A stretch of 46,745 bases of DNA, taken from Paracoccus aeridis (GTDB taxonomy: Bacteria > Pseudomonadota > Alphaproteobacteria > Rhodobacterales > Rhodobacteraceae). The notes beneath the pieces are model-generated. The model was not told the origin of the DNA. It did no database searches and saw only the letters and a program-made list of their open reading frames with translations. Positions 9,547-18,750 of the stretch are shown here, piece after piece. The position numbers were made by a program, and so were the translations under genes. The number at the start of each line of letters is the position of its first letter. Within the stretch, counting starts at the first letter, position 1. Where the stretch lies: NCBI RefSeq assembly GCF_004923205.2, contig NZ_SELD02000041.1, positions 1 through 46,745 on the forward strand. The letters are read 5' to 3'.

Positions 9547-10058
9547 GCGCGGCTGTCCAGCGCGTCCGGCACGACCAGCCGCGTGCCGGGCGCCGCGCGC
9601 GCGGCGATCCACCGCAGATGCGGGCGCGCGAAGGCGATGCAGCCCGCCGTGGGCGCGCCCGGCCGGCGCCACTGGTGCAGGAAGATCGCCGATCCCGCCC
9701 CCGGCTGCGCGCGGGGCCAGTTCCAGTCGGTGACCAGCACCAGGTCGTAGAGCGGATCTGCCCGGCGCAGCCGTTCGTGGCTGTGCGGATAGGGCGCGCG
9801 GACATGGTGGTTGTAGTTGCGGTCGCCGGGCGCGTCGGACCACAGGTCGCCCGGCCCGATCGGTTCCGCCCAGGGGGCGGGGCGGCGCAGCCGGTCGGGG
9901 CGATACAGCAGGCCGACGATGCGGTGGACGCCGGCGGGGGTCGCGCCGTCGCCCTCGCGCTTGTCGCGTCGGACGCCGCCGCGGCCGATGGTGCAGGGCC
10001 ACAGCCGCCCCGCGAAGCGCAGCCCCTCGCGGGTCAGGACCATGTCGGCCGCGCTCAC
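9543..10058 (-). CDS. L,D-transpeptidase (YkuD) catalytic-domain protein
   Basis: A 171-residue protein made almost entirely of one L,D-transpeptidase catalytic domain. The active-site signature is present as His (IFLHQW, H128) and the Cys nucleophile in PTAGCIAF (C140), where Ser/Thr-x-Gly-Cys is the family motif. These enzymes make 3-3 peptidoglycan crosslinks or attach proteins to the wall. No signal peptide or lipobox is visible, which is odd for a periplasmic enzyme. The GTG start at 10058 overlaps the ribA stop as GTGA, suggesting translational coupling; an ATG 15 nt further in (10043) is the alternative. Its role beside a riboflavin gene is not evident. Confidence 0.83.
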   Translation of the reverse strand: MSAADMVLTREGLRFAGRLWPCTIGRGGVRRDKREGDGATPAGVHRIVGLLYRPDRLRRPAPWAEPIGPGDLWSDAPGDRNYNHHVRAPYPHSHERLRRADPLYDLVLVTDWNWPRAQPGAGSAIFLHQWRRPGAPTAGCIAFARPHLRWIAARAAPGTRLVVPDALDSRA

Positions 10059-11116
10059 AGCAGGTGCCCCGACTTCTCGGCCTTGACGGCCAGGTAGCCG
10101 TCGTTGAAGCGGTTGCGGCCGACCACCAGCGGCACCCTTTCCGTCACGGCGATCCCGTGGTCCTGCATCATCGCCACCTTGCGCGGGTTGTTCGTCAGCA
10201 GCCGCACCTCGCCGAACCCCATCTTCCGCAGCATCGCGGCGCCGATGCGGAAGTCGCGCTCGTCATCCTCGAACCCCAGCCGGTGGTTCGCCTCGACGGT
10301 GTCGAAGCCCTGGTTCTGAAGCCCGTAGGCGCGCATCTTGTTGGCCAGCCCGATGCCGCGCCCCTCCTGGTTGAGGTACAGCAGCACGCCCGCGCCTTCC
10401 TCGCCCATCGCGCCCAGCGCGGCGTGAAGCTGGGGGCCGCAGTCGCATTTCAGGCTGCCCAGCACGTCGCCGGTGAAGCAGGCCGAATGCAGCCGCGCGA
10501 GCACCGGGCGGTCGCGGGGCGGGGCGCCGATCTCGACCGCGTAGTGTTCGGCGCCGCCGTCGGCGGGGCGGTAGATGTGCAGCTTGCTGTCGTGCGACGA
10601 CGCCAGCGGCAGCCGCGCCGCCGCGACCGGGGCCAGCGCCGCTTCCGCCGCCAGCTGCGCCAGCAGCGGCCCTGCCGGCAATGCCGTCAGCCCCTTGGGG
10701 GCTGCGTCCACCGGCACCATGACCAGCGCCGGCAGGAGCTGCGCCGACTTGGCGAGGCCCAGCGCGGCGCGGTGCGGGGTCACGTCGCCGCCGCGGTCGG
10801 TGAAGAACGGCCCCTTCAGCGGCGACATCAGGTCCGCCGAGGGATCGGCCACCGACCGCAGCCATTCGACACCGGCGCCGTCGTCCAGCCGCACCCGCGC
10901 CAGGTCGCCGTCATAGGCGCGCGCCTTCAGCGTCTCGGCCCGGCGCGCGGTGATCGCCAGCACCGCCGGGCCCGCGGCCCTGAGCGCGGCGAGCCGGTCC
11001 GCCGACAGCGTTTCCACCGCCGCCGCCAGGTGCCCGCCGACCACGACCGGCAGCCCGACCCGCAGGTCGGACCGCGCCCGCGCGGCGCTTTCGGCGAGGG
11101 TGGGAAGCAGGCTCAT
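10055..11116 (-). CDS. ribA: GTP cyclohydrolase II with degenerate RibB-like N-terminal half
   Basis: A 353-residue protein. The C-terminal half (about 170-350) is a complete GTP cyclohydrolase II, the first enzyme of riboflavin synthesis: zinc ligands C213, C224 and C226 ([18 protein letters not shown]), the QEGRGIGL motif (250-257), [15 protein letters not shown] and LLTNNPRKV. The first ~150 residues follow the outline of 3,4-dihydroxybutanone-4-phosphate synthase ([11 protein letters not shown]..., [12 protein letters not shown]...) but lack its acidic DDEDRENEGD catalytic segment, so that half is probably inactive. The start at 11116 has AGGA 9 nt upstream. It is co-transcribed with the L,D-transpeptidase through a GTGA overlap and divergent from the response regulator. 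No FMN riboswitch fits in the short leader. Confidence 0.93.
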   Translation of the reverse strand: MSLLPTLAESAARARSDLRVGLPVVVGGHLAAAVETLSADRLAALRAAGPAVLAITARRAETLKARAYDGDLARVRLDDGAGVEWLRSVADPSADLMSPLKGPFFTDRGGDVTPHRAALGLAKSAQLLPALVMVPVDAAPKGLTALPAGPLLAQLAAEAALAPVAAARLPLASSHDSKLHIYRPADGGAEHYAVEIGAPPRDRPVLARLHSACFTGDVLGSLKCDCGPQLHAALGAMGEEGAGVLLYLNQEGRGIGLANKMRAYGLQNQGFDTVEANHRLGFEDDERDFRIGAAMLRKMGFGEVRLLTNNPRKVAMMQDHGIAVTERVPLVVGRNRFNDGYLAVKAEKSGHLL

Positions 11117-11263
11117 CGGCAAATTTCCTGAAACATTCCGTAACATAACCGGCCGTGGGGACAACTGCATGTGAGAAATGTGGCAACCCGCTGGACCGCA
11201 GGTGTGGCCGTGCGCACCTTCCCGCCAACGCGATTTGCCGCGCGATAGCCGATGGAGGAACAG

Positions 11264-11950
11264 ATGGCTGGTCTGAAGAAGATCCTGCTGGTGGACGACG
11301 AGGAGGACCTGCGCGAGGCGCTGGCCGAGCAGCTGGTCGAGACCGAGGATTTCGACGTGTTCGAAGCCGGCTCCGGCGCCGAGGCGGTGGAAAAGACCAA
11401 GGGCGCGATCTTCGACCTGGTGGTCCTGGACGTGGGCCTGCCCGACACCGACGGCCGCGAGCTGTGCAAGCGGCTGCGCAAGCAGGGGGTGAAATGCCCG
11501 GTCGTCATGCTGACGGGGCACGACACCGACGCCGACACGATCCTGGGACTGGACAGCGGCGCCAACGACTACATCACCAAGCCGTTCAAGTTCCCGGTCC
11601 TGCTGGCCCGGCTGCGGGCGCAGCTTCGCACGCACGAACAGTCCGAGGACGCGATCTTCCAGCTCGGGCCCTACACCTTCAAGCCGTCGATGAAGATGCT
11701 GATCGACGGCAAGGACCGCAAGATCCGCCTGACCGAGAAGGAAACCAACATCCTCAAGTTCCTGTACCGCGCGCAGGACGGGGTGGTGCCGCGCGACGTG
11801 CTGCTGCACGAGGTCTGGGGCTACAACGCGGGCGTGACCACGCACACGCTGGAAACCCACATCTACCGCCTGCGCCAGAAGATCGAGCCCGATCCCTCGA
11901 ACGCGCGGCTTCTGGTCACGGAAAGCGGCGGCTACCGGCTGGTGTCGTGA
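11264..11950 (+). CDS. OmpR/PhoB-type two-component response regulator
   Basis: A 228-residue two-domain regulator. The receiver domain (about 5-120) has the acidic pair D11/D12, phospho-acceptor D56 (VVLDVGLPD), the Thr of MLTGHD and K106 (ITKPFK). The winged-helix DNA-binding domain (about 135-228) has the recognition-helix region [22 protein letters not shown] at 11254-11258, 5 nt before ATG 11264, fixes the start; the ATG at 11252 would swallow that site. No histidine kinase gene lies beside it, so it is an orphan in this window. CenR, an essential envelope regulator in other alphaproteobacteria, is a possible identity, but I cannot confirm it. A strong terminator lies downstream. Confidence 0.92.
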   Translation: MAGLKKILLVDDEEDLREALAEQLVETEDFDVFEAGSGAEAVEKTKGAIFDLVVLDVGLPDTDGRELCKRLRKQGVKCPVVMLTGHDTDADTILGLDSGANDYITKPFKFPVLLARLRAQLRTHEQSEDAIFQLGPYTFKPSMKMLIDGKDRKIRLTEKETNILKFLYRAQDGVVPRDVLLHEVWGYNAGVTTHTLETHIYRLRQKIEPDPSNARLLVTESGGYRLVS

Positions 11951-12016
11951 CGCAGCGTTAAAAGCGGCGCGCGCGGGAACCGCGGGACAACCTGCGGGTT
12001 ATCACCGCGAAGCCCA

Positions 12017-12036
12017 GTGGCCGGGGATGCGGCCAC
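12017..12036 (+). other. Hairpin downstream of the response regulator
   Basis: GTGGCCG (12017-12023) pairs perfectly with CGGCCAC (12030-12036) around a 6-nt loop, followed by a pyrimidine-rich CTCTTCTCTCTCC tract. It precedes the main terminator by about 30 nt and may assist termination or protect the 3' end. Confidence 0.5.
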
Positions 12037-12064
12037 GCTCTTCTCTCTCCCTCCCCATGCGTTT

Positions 12065-12089
12065 GGGTCCCGGTCTTCCGGGACCCTTT
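12065..12089 (+). terminator. Strong rho-independent terminator after the response regulator
   Basis: GGGTCCCGG (12065-12073) pairs perfectly with CCGGGACCC (12078-12086) around a TCTT loop, followed by TTT. It sits 114 nt after the regulator stop and about 100 nt before argC, separating the two transcripts. Confidence 0.9.
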
Positions 12090-12186
12090 CGCGTTTCAGG
12101 GGCCGGGATGCTGCCCGCATCGGCCTTTGCGTCCGGCGGGCGGCGCCGCTATCTAGGTGGCGGCATTTGACGAGGCGGGGTGGATC

Positions 12187-13092
12187 ATGGCGCACAGGGT
12201 GTTCATCGACGGCGAGGCGGGCACGACCGGGCTGCAGATCCGCGAGCGGCTGCAGGCGCGATCCGACGTGACGCTGGTGCAGGTCGATCCCGCGCGCCGC
12301 AAGGACCCTGCCGCCCGGCGCGCGGCGATGGAACAGGCGGACGTCGCCATCCTGTGCCTGCCCGACGCCGCCGCGCGCGAGGCGGTGGCGCTGGCCCAGG
12401 GCCTGCCCGTCCGGATCATCGACGCCTCGACCGCCCACCGGGTCGCCGACGGCTGGACCTACGGCTTCGCCGAACTGAACCATGCCGCGCGCGACCGGGT
12501 CGCGGGGGCGCGGCTGGTCGCCAACCCCGGCTGCTACGCGACGGGCGCGATCGCCCTGGCGGCGCCGCTGGTCGCGGCCGGGCTGGTCGCGGCGGACGAG
12601 CCGCTCAGCATCAACGCCGTCAGCGGCTACACCGGCGGCGGCAAGGAACTGATCGCCGAATACGAGAACGGCGCCGCGCCCGACTTCTTCGTCTACGGGC
12701 TGGGGCAGGCGCACAAGCACCTGCCCGAGATCATGCACCACGCCGGCCTGTCGGCGCGGCCGGTCTTCGCGCCCTCAGTCGGGCGGTTCGCGCAGGGGAT
12801 GGCGGTGCAGATCCCGCTGCACCTGAACGGCCGCCGCATCGCGGACCTGCGCGACGCGCTGTCGGCCCACTACGACGGCGCGCAGTTCGTGCAGGTGGTC
12901 GACGCAGCCCCGCGCATCGTGCCGACGACGCTGAACGACACCAACATGATGGAGCTGTCGGTCCACGGCAGCGACGACAACGGCGTGGCGGTGCTGGTCG
13001 CGGTGCTGGACAACCTCGGCAAGGGCGCGTCTGGGGCGGCGGTCCAGAACCTGAACCTGATGATCGGCGCGGACGAGGCGGCGGGGCTGTAG
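12187..13092 (+). CDS. argC: N-acetyl-gamma-glutamyl-phosphate reductase, type 2
   Basis: A 301-residue enzyme that reduces N-acetylglutamyl phosphate to the semialdehyde with NADPH, the third step of arginine synthesis, in the cytoplasm. Evidence: the N-terminal dinucleotide fold [13 protein letters not shown], the DASTAHR motif (79-85) and the catalytic Cys in [10 protein letters not shown] (C116), followed by [13 protein letters not shown]. The compact length and [10 protein letters not shown] start are typical of the shorter type-2 ArgC family rather than the ~340-residue type 1. The start ATG at 12187 places this motif at residue 6; an upstream ATG at 12157 would add ten residues. The gene stands alone here, without other arg genes. 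Confidence 0.95.
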   Translation: MAHRVFIDGEAGTTGLQIRERLQARSDVTLVQVDPARRKDPAARRAAMEQADVAILCLPDAAAREAVALAQGLPVRIIDASTAHRVADGWTYGFAELNHAARDRVAGARLVANPGCYATGAIALAAPLVAAGLVAADEPLSINAVSGYTGGGKELIAEYENGAAPDFFVYGLGQAHKHLPEIMHHAGLSARPVFAPSVGRFAQGMAVQIPLHLNGRRIADLRDALSAHYDGAQFVQVVDAAPRIVPTTLNDTNMMELSVHGSDDNGVAVLVAVLDNLGKGASGAAVQNLNLMIGADEAAGL

Positions 13093-13163
13093 GCCCCGCG
13101 CCCGCCGCAGGCCCGCGCCCGCTGCCGGGCGGGGGCGGGTCGGTCGGCAAGTTAGACGGCGGG

Positions 13164-13424
13164 TCAGTCCGCCTTGATCTGCCGCGCCTCGCCCACCAGC
13201 ATGATCGGGATTCCCTCGCGGATCGGGAAGGCGAGGCCCACCGTCCGCGACACCAGTTCCTGCCGCGCGGCGTCGTAGTCGAGCCGCCCGTGCGTCACCG
13301 GGCAGACAAGCGATTCCAGCATGTGGCGGTCGAAGGCGCGGGCGGGGCGGGCTGCGGGGGCCGCTTCATGCCCGTGTCCCGGGCGCGCGTCCTGGTCCGG
13401 CGTGCCGGGCGTGTCGTCTGTCAA
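13164..13424 (-). CDS. Trm112-family small protein
   Basis: An 86-residue protein whose last ~55 residues ([20 protein letters not shown]..., ...[13 protein letters not shown]) are the Trm112/UPF0434 fold, a small zinc-ribbon-derived domain that in eukaryotes and archaea activates methyltransferases. In most bacteria its role is unclear. Only one Cys remains, so zinc binding is probably lost, as in other proteobacterial members. The TTG start at 13424 overlaps the stop of the LON-domain gene as TTGA, which suggests coupling. The internal ATG at 13322 would give a 52-residue core-only protein. The extra N-terminal ~30 residues are disordered-looking (Asp/Pro/His-rich). Confidence 0.8.
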   Translation of the reverse strand: MTDDTPGTPDQDARPGHGHEAAPAARPARAFDRHMLESLVCPVTHGRLDYDAARQELVSRTVGLAFPIREGIPIMLVGEARQIKAD

Positions 13425-14053
13425 TGCACCGTCTCCTCTTCGTCGCCGCCGTGCAGCGCGTATTCCAGCAGCCCGTCCAGCATCTCGCGCCGGTCGGCAA
13501 GGCTCTCGGCTTCCAGCAGCGCCTGCTTTTCCTCGGGCGCGAAAGGCAGCAGCATGGCCAGGCTGTTGACCAGCATCTCGTCGTCGGCCTCGCGCGCGGC
13601 TTCCCAGTCGGTCGACAGCTCGCGCGCCTGCATGTAGCGGCTCAGCCGGTCCAGCATCCCGTCGCGATCGAGCCCGGGATCGGTCGGGGCGCGGCTGTCG
13701 CGGTCGGGCGCGAAGCCGTCCCAGCTGATCCGGCCGCGCGGATAGGGCGTGAACCCGTCCTCGATCCCCGTCAGCGTGAACCGCGACACCGCCCGCAGCA
13801 CGATGTCCATCCGCCCGCTGCCGGTTTCGGAAAACATCACCACCCGCCCCGCGCAGCCGATCCGCGCCAGCCCCTCGCCCATGGGCTGCATCATCCCGAT
13901 CAGCCGGTCGGGGGTCTTCAGCGTGTCGTCGAGCATCTGCAGGTAGCGCGGCTCGAAGATGTGCAGCGGCAGGCTGGCGCGCGGCATCAGCACGGCGCCC
14001 GGCAGCGCGAACAGCGGGATCGTCGCGGGCAGGTCGAAGCCGCGCGCCGCCAT
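13421..14053 (-). CDS. LON peptidase N-terminal-domain protein (no protease domain)
   Basis: A 210-residue stand-alone Lon substrate-recognition (LAN/PUA-like) domain. It starts [26 protein letters not shown], the family hallmark, and has a helical C-terminal part. The ATPase and Ser-Lys protease domains of Lon are absent. The function of such stand-alone proteins is not established; a role in protein quality control is inferred from neighbours. The ATG at 14053 overlaps the cnoX stop by one base (TGATG), and its own stop overlaps the Trm112-family start, so the three genes form a tightly coupled operon. Confidence 0.9.
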   Translation of the reverse strand: MAARGFDLPATIPLFALPGAVLMPRASLPLHIFEPRYLQMLDDTLKTPDRLIGMMQPMGEGLARIGCAGRVVMFSETGSGRMDIVLRAVSRFTLTGIEDGFTPYPRGRISWDGFAPDRDSRAPTDPGLDRDGMLDRLSRYMQARELSTDWEAAREADDEMLVNSLAMLLPFAPEEKQALLEAESLADRREMLDGLLEYALHGGDEEETVH

Positions 14054-14961
14054 CAGGCGAAGATCAGCGACGAGAGCCGCCGCCGGCCCTTCTGCGCGAC
14101 CGGGTCGCCGGGCCCCATCGCGTCGAAGATGGTGATGAGCTGGGCCTTGGCCGCGCCGTCGTTCCAGTCGCGGTCGCGGCGGAACCCTTCCAGAAGCTGG
14201 TCGATCGCGTCCTCGACCCGGCCGGCCGCGTGCAGCGCGCTGGCGTAGTCGAAGCGGGCCTGCTGGTCGGCAGGGTCGGCGGCGACCTTCGCCTCGGCCT
14301 CGGTCAGGGGACCGGCGGCAGTGGCCTGCCGCGCGAGCGCCAGCATGGCGCGCGCGGCCTCGACCGGCGCAGCCTTGGCGGCGGCGGGCGGCACCTGCGC
14401 CAGGGCGGCGTCGGCGGCATCGAGGTCCCCGCCCGCGACAAGCGCGCGGATCAGCCCGCCCCACGCCTGCGCGTTCTCCGGCTCCTCGCCGAGGATCGCC
14501 TGGAACGTCTCGGCCGCGTCCTGGTGCGCGCCCTCGGCCAGCATCGCCTCGGCCGCTTCCAGTGCGGCGCCCAGCCCGCCATCATCGCCGCCGAGCGCCA
14601 GCAGCTTGTCCACGAACTGCTTGACCTGGCTTTGCGGGATCGCGCCCTGGAACGCATCCACCGGCTGGCCCTGGAAGAAGGCGTAGACCGTCGGGATCGA
14701 CTGCACCCGCAACTGCCCCGCGATCATCTGGTTCTCGTCGACGTTCACCTTGGCCATGACGACGCGGCCCTTTGCCTTCGCGACCTCGGCTTCCAGCTGC
14801 GGGCCCAGCGTCTTGCACGGGCCGCACCACGGCGCCCAGAAATCGACGATGACGGGGACGGTCATGGACTTGTCGATGACTTCGGCCATGAAGTCGGCTT
14901 CGGTGACGTCCTTGATGAAATCAGAGGTCTGCGGCTGATCGCCCGCGCCTTGCAGCAACAT
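14053..14961 (-). CDS. cnoX: Thioredoxin-TPR protein, CnoX/YbbN family
   Basis: A 302-residue cytoplasmic protein: a thioredoxin domain (about 12-125) with an intact active site WCGPC (C46/C49), then a TPR-like helical region (about 130-300). CnoX proteins protect proteins from oxidative over-oxidation and hand them to GroEL or DnaK. E. coli CnoX has lost the redox pair, whereas this one keeps both cysteines, as in Caulobacter, so thiol-disulfide activity is expected. The start is supported by AAGGAG about 6 nt upstream. It heads the cnoX-LON-Trm112 operon and is divergent from nhaC. Confidence 0.92.
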   Translation of the reverse strand: MLLQGAGDQPQTSDFIKDVTEADFMAEVIDKSMTVPVIVDFWAPWCGPCKTLGPQLEAEVAKAKGRVVMAKVNVDENQMIAGQLRVQSIPTVYAFFQGQPVDAFQGAIPQSQVKQFVDKLLALGGDDGGLGAALEAAEAMLAEGAHQDAAETFQAILGEEPENAQAWGGLIRALVAGGDLDAADAALAQVPPAAAKAAPVEAARAMLALARQATAAGPLTEAEAKVAADPADQQARFDYASALHAAGRVEDAIDQLLEGFRRDRDWNDGAAKAQLITIFDAMGPGDPVAQKGRRRLSSLIFA

Positions 14962-15075
14962 CGCGAACTCCTTGCTGGGTCATTGCGTTGGCTGGAATAT
15001 GGAGTGCTGACCCGGCAGTTGAAAGCCCCGTGGCCGCACGCGCCCAAAGCGGTCCGGCAGACGGAGGAGAAAGCC

Positions 15076-16689
15076 TTGGCAGACACGACAACCACCGCAT
15101 CTGGCGGCGACCGGACCAACGGGGACGAGCAGCAGAAAGGCCCCGCCACGCTGCCGTCGCTGGGCGTGGCGATCCTGCCCATCGTCTTCACGCTGGGCAT
15201 CCTGGCGCTGCAGCTGTTCTACTACGGCGACTTCACGCCGCATATCCCGCTGGCGCTGGGCCTGGCGTTCACCGGCCTGCTGGGCGTGCTGCGCGGGCAG
15301 ACGTGGATGGACATCCGCGCGGGCGTGTTCCACGTCATCCACGTGTCGATGCCGTCGCTCGCGGTGCTGATCGTCGTGGGCATGCTGATCGGCGTCTGGA
15401 TCGGCGCGGGCACGGTGCCGACGCTGATCTATTACGGCCTGACGCTGCTCAGCCCGGCCGTGTTCCTGCCGGCGGCGATGGTGCTGTGTTCGGTCGTGTC
15501 GGTGTCCCTGGGCACCAGCTGGGGAACCGTGGGCACGATCGGCCTTGCGCTGATGGGGATCGGGGCGGGCTTCGGCATCCCGCCGGTCTGGACGGCGGGC
15601 GCGGTCGTGTCGGGATCGTTCTTCGGCGACAAGATCTCGCCCCTGTCGGACACCACGAACCTTGCCCCGGCGGTCACCGGCACGACGGTGTTCGACCACA
15701 TCCGCAACATGCTTCCCACCACCGTCCCCGCGATGCTGATCGCGCTGCTGATCTATGCCGGGGCGGGCTACCTGCTGATGCAGAACGGCCAGACCTCGTT
15801 CGAGGACATCAACCTTATCACCACCCAGCTGAACCAAGACTTCCGGCTGGGGCTGGTCCCGCTTCTGCCCGCGCTGCTGGTGCTGGTCCTTGCCGTCACA
15901 AAGAAGCCGCCACTGCCCGCGCTGTTCTCGGGCGTGCTGGCGGGCGGCGCGGTCGCGATCCTCTATCAGGGTGCCGGGCTGCACGACGTCTTCGCGCTGG
16001 CGCAGGACGGATACGAGAAGACGACGGGGGTCGAGCAGATCGACTCGCTGCTCAACAGCGGCGGGATGCAGTCGATGATGTGGACCATCTCGCTGATGCT
16101 GATCGCGCTGGGGTTCGGGGGCGCGCTGGAACGCACCGGGTGCCTCGAATCCATCATCAACGCCATCGTGGCCCGCGTGAAATCCTTCGCCGCCGTGCAG
16201 ATCTCGGCGATCGGGGCGTCGTTCACCACCAACATGGTCGCGGGCGACCCCTACATCTCGATCGCGCTGCCGGGGCGGATGTTCGCGCCGCTCTACCGCG
16301 GGATGGGGTATTCGACGCTGAACCTGTCGCGCGCGCTCGAGGAAGGCGGCACGATGATGTCGCCGCTGATCCCGTGGAACGCGGGCGGGGCGTTCGTGAT
16401 CTCGGCGCTGGGGCTGGGCGTGCTGGACGGAAACCTGCGCGATCTCATGTACATCCCGCTGAGCTTCGCGTGCTGGCTGTCGCCCCTGATCGGCTGCATC
16501 TACGCGCTGACCGGGCTGTTCTCGCCCCGCGCGAGCGAGGACGAGCGGGGGCGCTGGGACGCGGAGAACCACGAGGTGCTGGATCTCGGCGACACCGCGC
16601 TGGGTTCCGCGACCCAGGAAACGGAAGCCGCCGAGACCGGGGCCGAGACCGTGGCCGAGGACGTGGGGTCGCGCCAGCGCCCGCACTGA
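15076..16689 (+). CDS. nhaC: Na+/H+ antiporter, NhaC family
   Basis: A 537-residue inner-membrane protein with about 11-13 hydrophobic helices. It has NhaC-type conserved segments such as SLGTSWGTVGTIGLALMGIG, VSGSFFGDKISPLSDTTN and the EEGGTMMSPLIPWNAGG region. NhaC antiporters expel Na+ in exchange for H+ and support growth in salt or alkaline conditions. The C-terminal ~45 residues are a Glu/Thr-rich cytoplasmic tail. The start is TTG at 15076: GGAGGAGA lies at 15063-15070, about 8 nt before it, and no better ATG or GTG is in frame nearby. It is monocistronic, divergent from cnoX and convergent with xthA. Confidence 0.92.
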   Translation: MADTTTTASGGDRTNGDEQQKGPATLPSLGVAILPIVFTLGILALQLFYYGDFTPHIPLALGLAFTGLLGVLRGQTWMDIRAGVFHVIHVSMPSLAVLIVVGMLIGVWIGAGTVPTLIYYGLTLLSPAVFLPAAMVLCSVVSVSLGTSWGTVGTIGLALMGIGAGFGIPPVWTAGAVVSGSFFGDKISPLSDTTNLAPAVTGTTVFDHIRNMLPTTVPAMLIALLIYAGAGYLLMQNGQTSFEDINLITTQLNQDFRLGLVPLLPALLVLVLAVTKKPPLPALFSGVLAGGAVAILYQGAGLHDVFALAQDGYEKTTGVEQIDSLLNSGGMQSMMWTISLMLIALGFGGALERTGCLESIINAIVARVKSFAAVQISAIGASFTTNMVAGDPYISIALPGRMFAPLYRGMGYSTLNLSRALEEGGTMMSPLIPWNAGGAFVISALGLGVLDGNLRDLMYIPLSFACWLSPLIGCIYALTGLFSPRASEDERGRWDAENHEVLDLGDTALGSATQETEAAETGAETVAEDVGSRQRPH

Positions 16690-16708
16690 CGCGCGGGGCG
16701 CCCGCCCG

Positions 16709-16727
16709 GGCGGTCTTTCAGACCGCC
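16709..16727. terminator. Hairpin between convergent nhaC and xthA
   Basis: GGCGGTCT (16709-16716) pairs perfectly with AGACCGCC (16720-16727) around a TTC loop. It fills the 41-bp gap between two convergent stops. No T-run follows on either strand, so termination strength is uncertain. Confidence 0.6.
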
Positions 16728-16730
16728 ATC

Positions 16731-17522
16731 TCAGACGGGCAGGTCGAACGCCGCCAGCACCGGCACGTGGTCGCTGGGGCCGTCCCAGCCGCGCACGGGG
16801 CGCAGGATGCGGCTGGCATGCCCGGCGGCGGCGATGTCGCGGGTGGCCCAGACGTGGTCGAGCCGGCGGCCCCGGTCGGACAGGTCCCATTCGCGGTTGC
16901 GATAGCTCCACCAGCTGAACAGCGGTCCCGCGGGGATGTCCTGCCGGGTGATGTCCACCCAGCCGCCCGCGTCCATCACGTCGGTCAGGTGCGCGACCTC
17001 GACCGGCGTGTGGCTGACGATCTTCAGCAGCTGCCGGTGCGACCAGACATCGTCCTCGCGCGGGGCGATGTTCAGGTCGCCGACCAGGATCGACCGCGCC
17101 GGCGGGTCGGCGCGGAAGGCGTCGCGCATGTCGGTGAGGTAGTCGAGCTTCTGCCCGAACTTCTCGTTCACCGCGCGGTCGGGCACGTCGCCGCCGGCCG
17201 GAACGTAGAAGTTGTGGATCGTGACGCCGTTGCCCAGCCGCGCGGCGACATGGCGGGCGTGGCCCAGGCGCGCGTGGTCGCGGTCGCCCGCGTCGGCGAT
17301 CGGCAGGCGCGACAGGATCGCCACGCCGTTGTAGCCGCGCTGCCCGCGCACGACCGACCAGCGATAGCCCATGTCGTGAAACAGCTGCAGCGGCATCTTG
17401 TCGACCGGCGACTTGCATTCCTGCAGGCACAGGATGTCGGGGGCCTGTTCCGTCAGAAGGCGGGCGACCAGGCCGGCGCGCAGGCGGATCGAGTTGATGT
17501 TCCAGGTGGCGACGGTGAACAT
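16731..17522 (-). CDS. xthA: Exodeoxyribonuclease III (AP endonuclease)
   Basis: A 263-residue Mg2+-dependent nuclease that cuts DNA at abasic sites and trims 3' ends in base excision repair. All family residues are present: N8 (ATWNINSIR), E35 (CLQECKSP), Y106, D149/N151 (VGDLNIAP), D222 (RLDHVWAT) and the terminal D251-H252 (PSDHVPV). The start MFTVATWNIN at 17522 is standard; an in-frame upstream ATG would add an 18-residue Arg-rich tail. It lies 89 nt downstream of the topoisomerase IB gene on the same strand and may share its transcript. Confidence 0.95.
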   Translation of the reverse strand: MFTVATWNINSIRLRAGLVARLLTEQAPDILCLQECKSPVDKMPLQLFHDMGYRWSVVRGQRGYNGVAILSRLPIADAGDRDHARLGHARHVAARLGNGVTIHNFYVPAGGDVPDRAVNEKFGQKLDYLTDMRDAFRADPPARSILVGDLNIAPREDDVWSHRQLLKIVSHTPVEVAHLTDVMDAGGWVDITRQDIPAGPLFSWWSYRNREWDLSDRGRRLDHVWATRDIAAAGHASRILRPVRGWDGPSDHVPVLAAFDLPV

Positions 17523-17611
17523 GGGCGCACATCTGGACCAAGCGGGGCGGAAGTGGAACCCCACCCGGACACGCACCCCTGAGGCCTCGTCACGCCCCGA
17601 TCAGCCGCCGT

Positions 17612-18682
17612 TCAGGCCACTTCCGAAAGCCGCTGCTCGAGGAACCGCAGCACCCGCGCCTCCTCGCCCTGCAGGCCGCCCGCGTCCAGTTCGTCCGCGA
17701 TCTCCTCCTGCACCTCCAGCACCAGGTCGCGGGCGAGATAGCTGTCGATCACCTGCGGGTGGATGTAGCACTTGCGGCAGATCGTGGGGGTGTTCCCCAG
17801 TCGGCCCGCCACCCGCTCGATCGCGTCGCGCACGTTGCGCTTGGCGGCGGCGTCGCTGTCGGCCTCCTCGTATTCGGCCAGCGCCATCGCTGCCAGCACG
17901 GTGCCGGTCCAGGTTCGGAAGTCCTTGGCGGTGATGTCGCGCCCGGTGATTTCCCGCAGGTAGGCATTCACGTCGCCCGACGTGACCTCGCGCCGTTCGC
18001 CGTCCTCGTCCACGTACTGGAACAGGTGCTGTCCCGGCAGGTCCTGGCTCTGCCGCACGATCTTGGCAATGCGGCGGTCGCGCACCGACAGGTCCCACTG
18101 CTTGCCCGACTTGCCCTTGAAGCGGAACCGCACCTCCGACCCCGAGATGTCGGCGTGCCGGTCGCGCAGCGTGGTCAGGCCATGGGACTTGTTCTGCTTG
18201 ACGTAATCCTCGTTCCCCACGCGGATCATGGTGGTTTCCAGAAGGCGCACGACCGTCGCCAGCACCTTTTCGCGCGGCATCCCCCGGCGCGACAGGTCCG
18301 CGTCCACCCGCTCGCGCAGGGCGGGCAGGGCGCGCGCGAATTCCAGCATCCGTTCGTATTTCGCGCTGTCGCGCACCTCGCGGAAGCGGGGGTGATAGCG
18401 GTACTGCTTGCGTCCCTTGGCGTCGCGGCCGGTGGCCTGGATGTGGCCCATCGGGTCGGGGCAGATCCACACCTCCTCGTAGGCGGGCGGGATCGCCAGC
18501 TTGCGGATGCGGGCGAGTTCCGCCTTGTCGCGGATGGGCTTTCCGTCCGGGCCGCGAAAGCTCCATCCCTTGCCGGCGCGACGGCGGGTGATGCCGGGCT
18601 CGGTGTCGTTCACGTAGACCAGCCCCGCGCCCTCGGCCGCGTCCTGCGGATCGACGATCGTTCCTGCGTTGCTTGGCATCAT
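17612..18682 (-). CDS. Type IB DNA topoisomerase (poxvirus-like)
   Basis: A 356-residue ATP-independent enzyme that relaxes supercoils through a 3'-phosphotyrosine intermediate. The N-terminal domain begins with GLVYVNDTEPGITRRRAGKGW, and the catalytic domain contains RLLETTMIRVGNEDY, FKGKSGKQWD, ITAKDFRTWTGT and the nucleophile in KCYIHPQVI (Y306). These are the hallmarks of the bacterial members of the poxvirus topoisomerase IB family. Tandem ATGs at 18682 and 18679 leave the start ambiguous by one codon. Its cellular role in bacteria is not well defined. It lies between the phytase-like gene and xthA on the minus strand. Confidence 0.93.
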   Translation of the reverse strand: MMPSNAGTIVDPQDAAEGAGLVYVNDTEPGITRRRAGKGWSFRGPDGKPIRDKAELARIRKLAIPPAYEEVWICPDPMGHIQATGRDAKGRKQYRYHPRFREVRDSAKYERMLEFARALPALRERVDADLSRRGMPREKVLATVVRLLETTMIRVGNEDYVKQNKSHGLTTLRDRHADISGSEVRFRFKGKSGKQWDLSVRDRRIAKIVRQSQDLPGQHLFQYVDEDGERREVTSGDVNAYLREITGRDITAKDFRTWTGTVLAAMALAEYEEADSDAAAKRNVRDAIERVAGRLGNTPTICRKCYIHPQVIDSYLARDLVLEVQEEIADELDAGGLQGEEARVLRFLEQRLSEVA

Positions 18683-18750
18683 GGTCCCGGCTGTCTTCAC
18701 GTGGTTGGAACAGCGGCGGGCGACGTTTCGTTCCGGACGGCCGGCGCGGG

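Noticed and set aside
5752..10002. A continuous minus-strand open frame of about 1,400 codons
   Set aside because: Only its last 201 codons (rhomboid) resemble a protein. The rest is Arg/His/Pro-rich and antisense to the RTX glycosidase and epimerase, a common artefact of GC-rich DNA.
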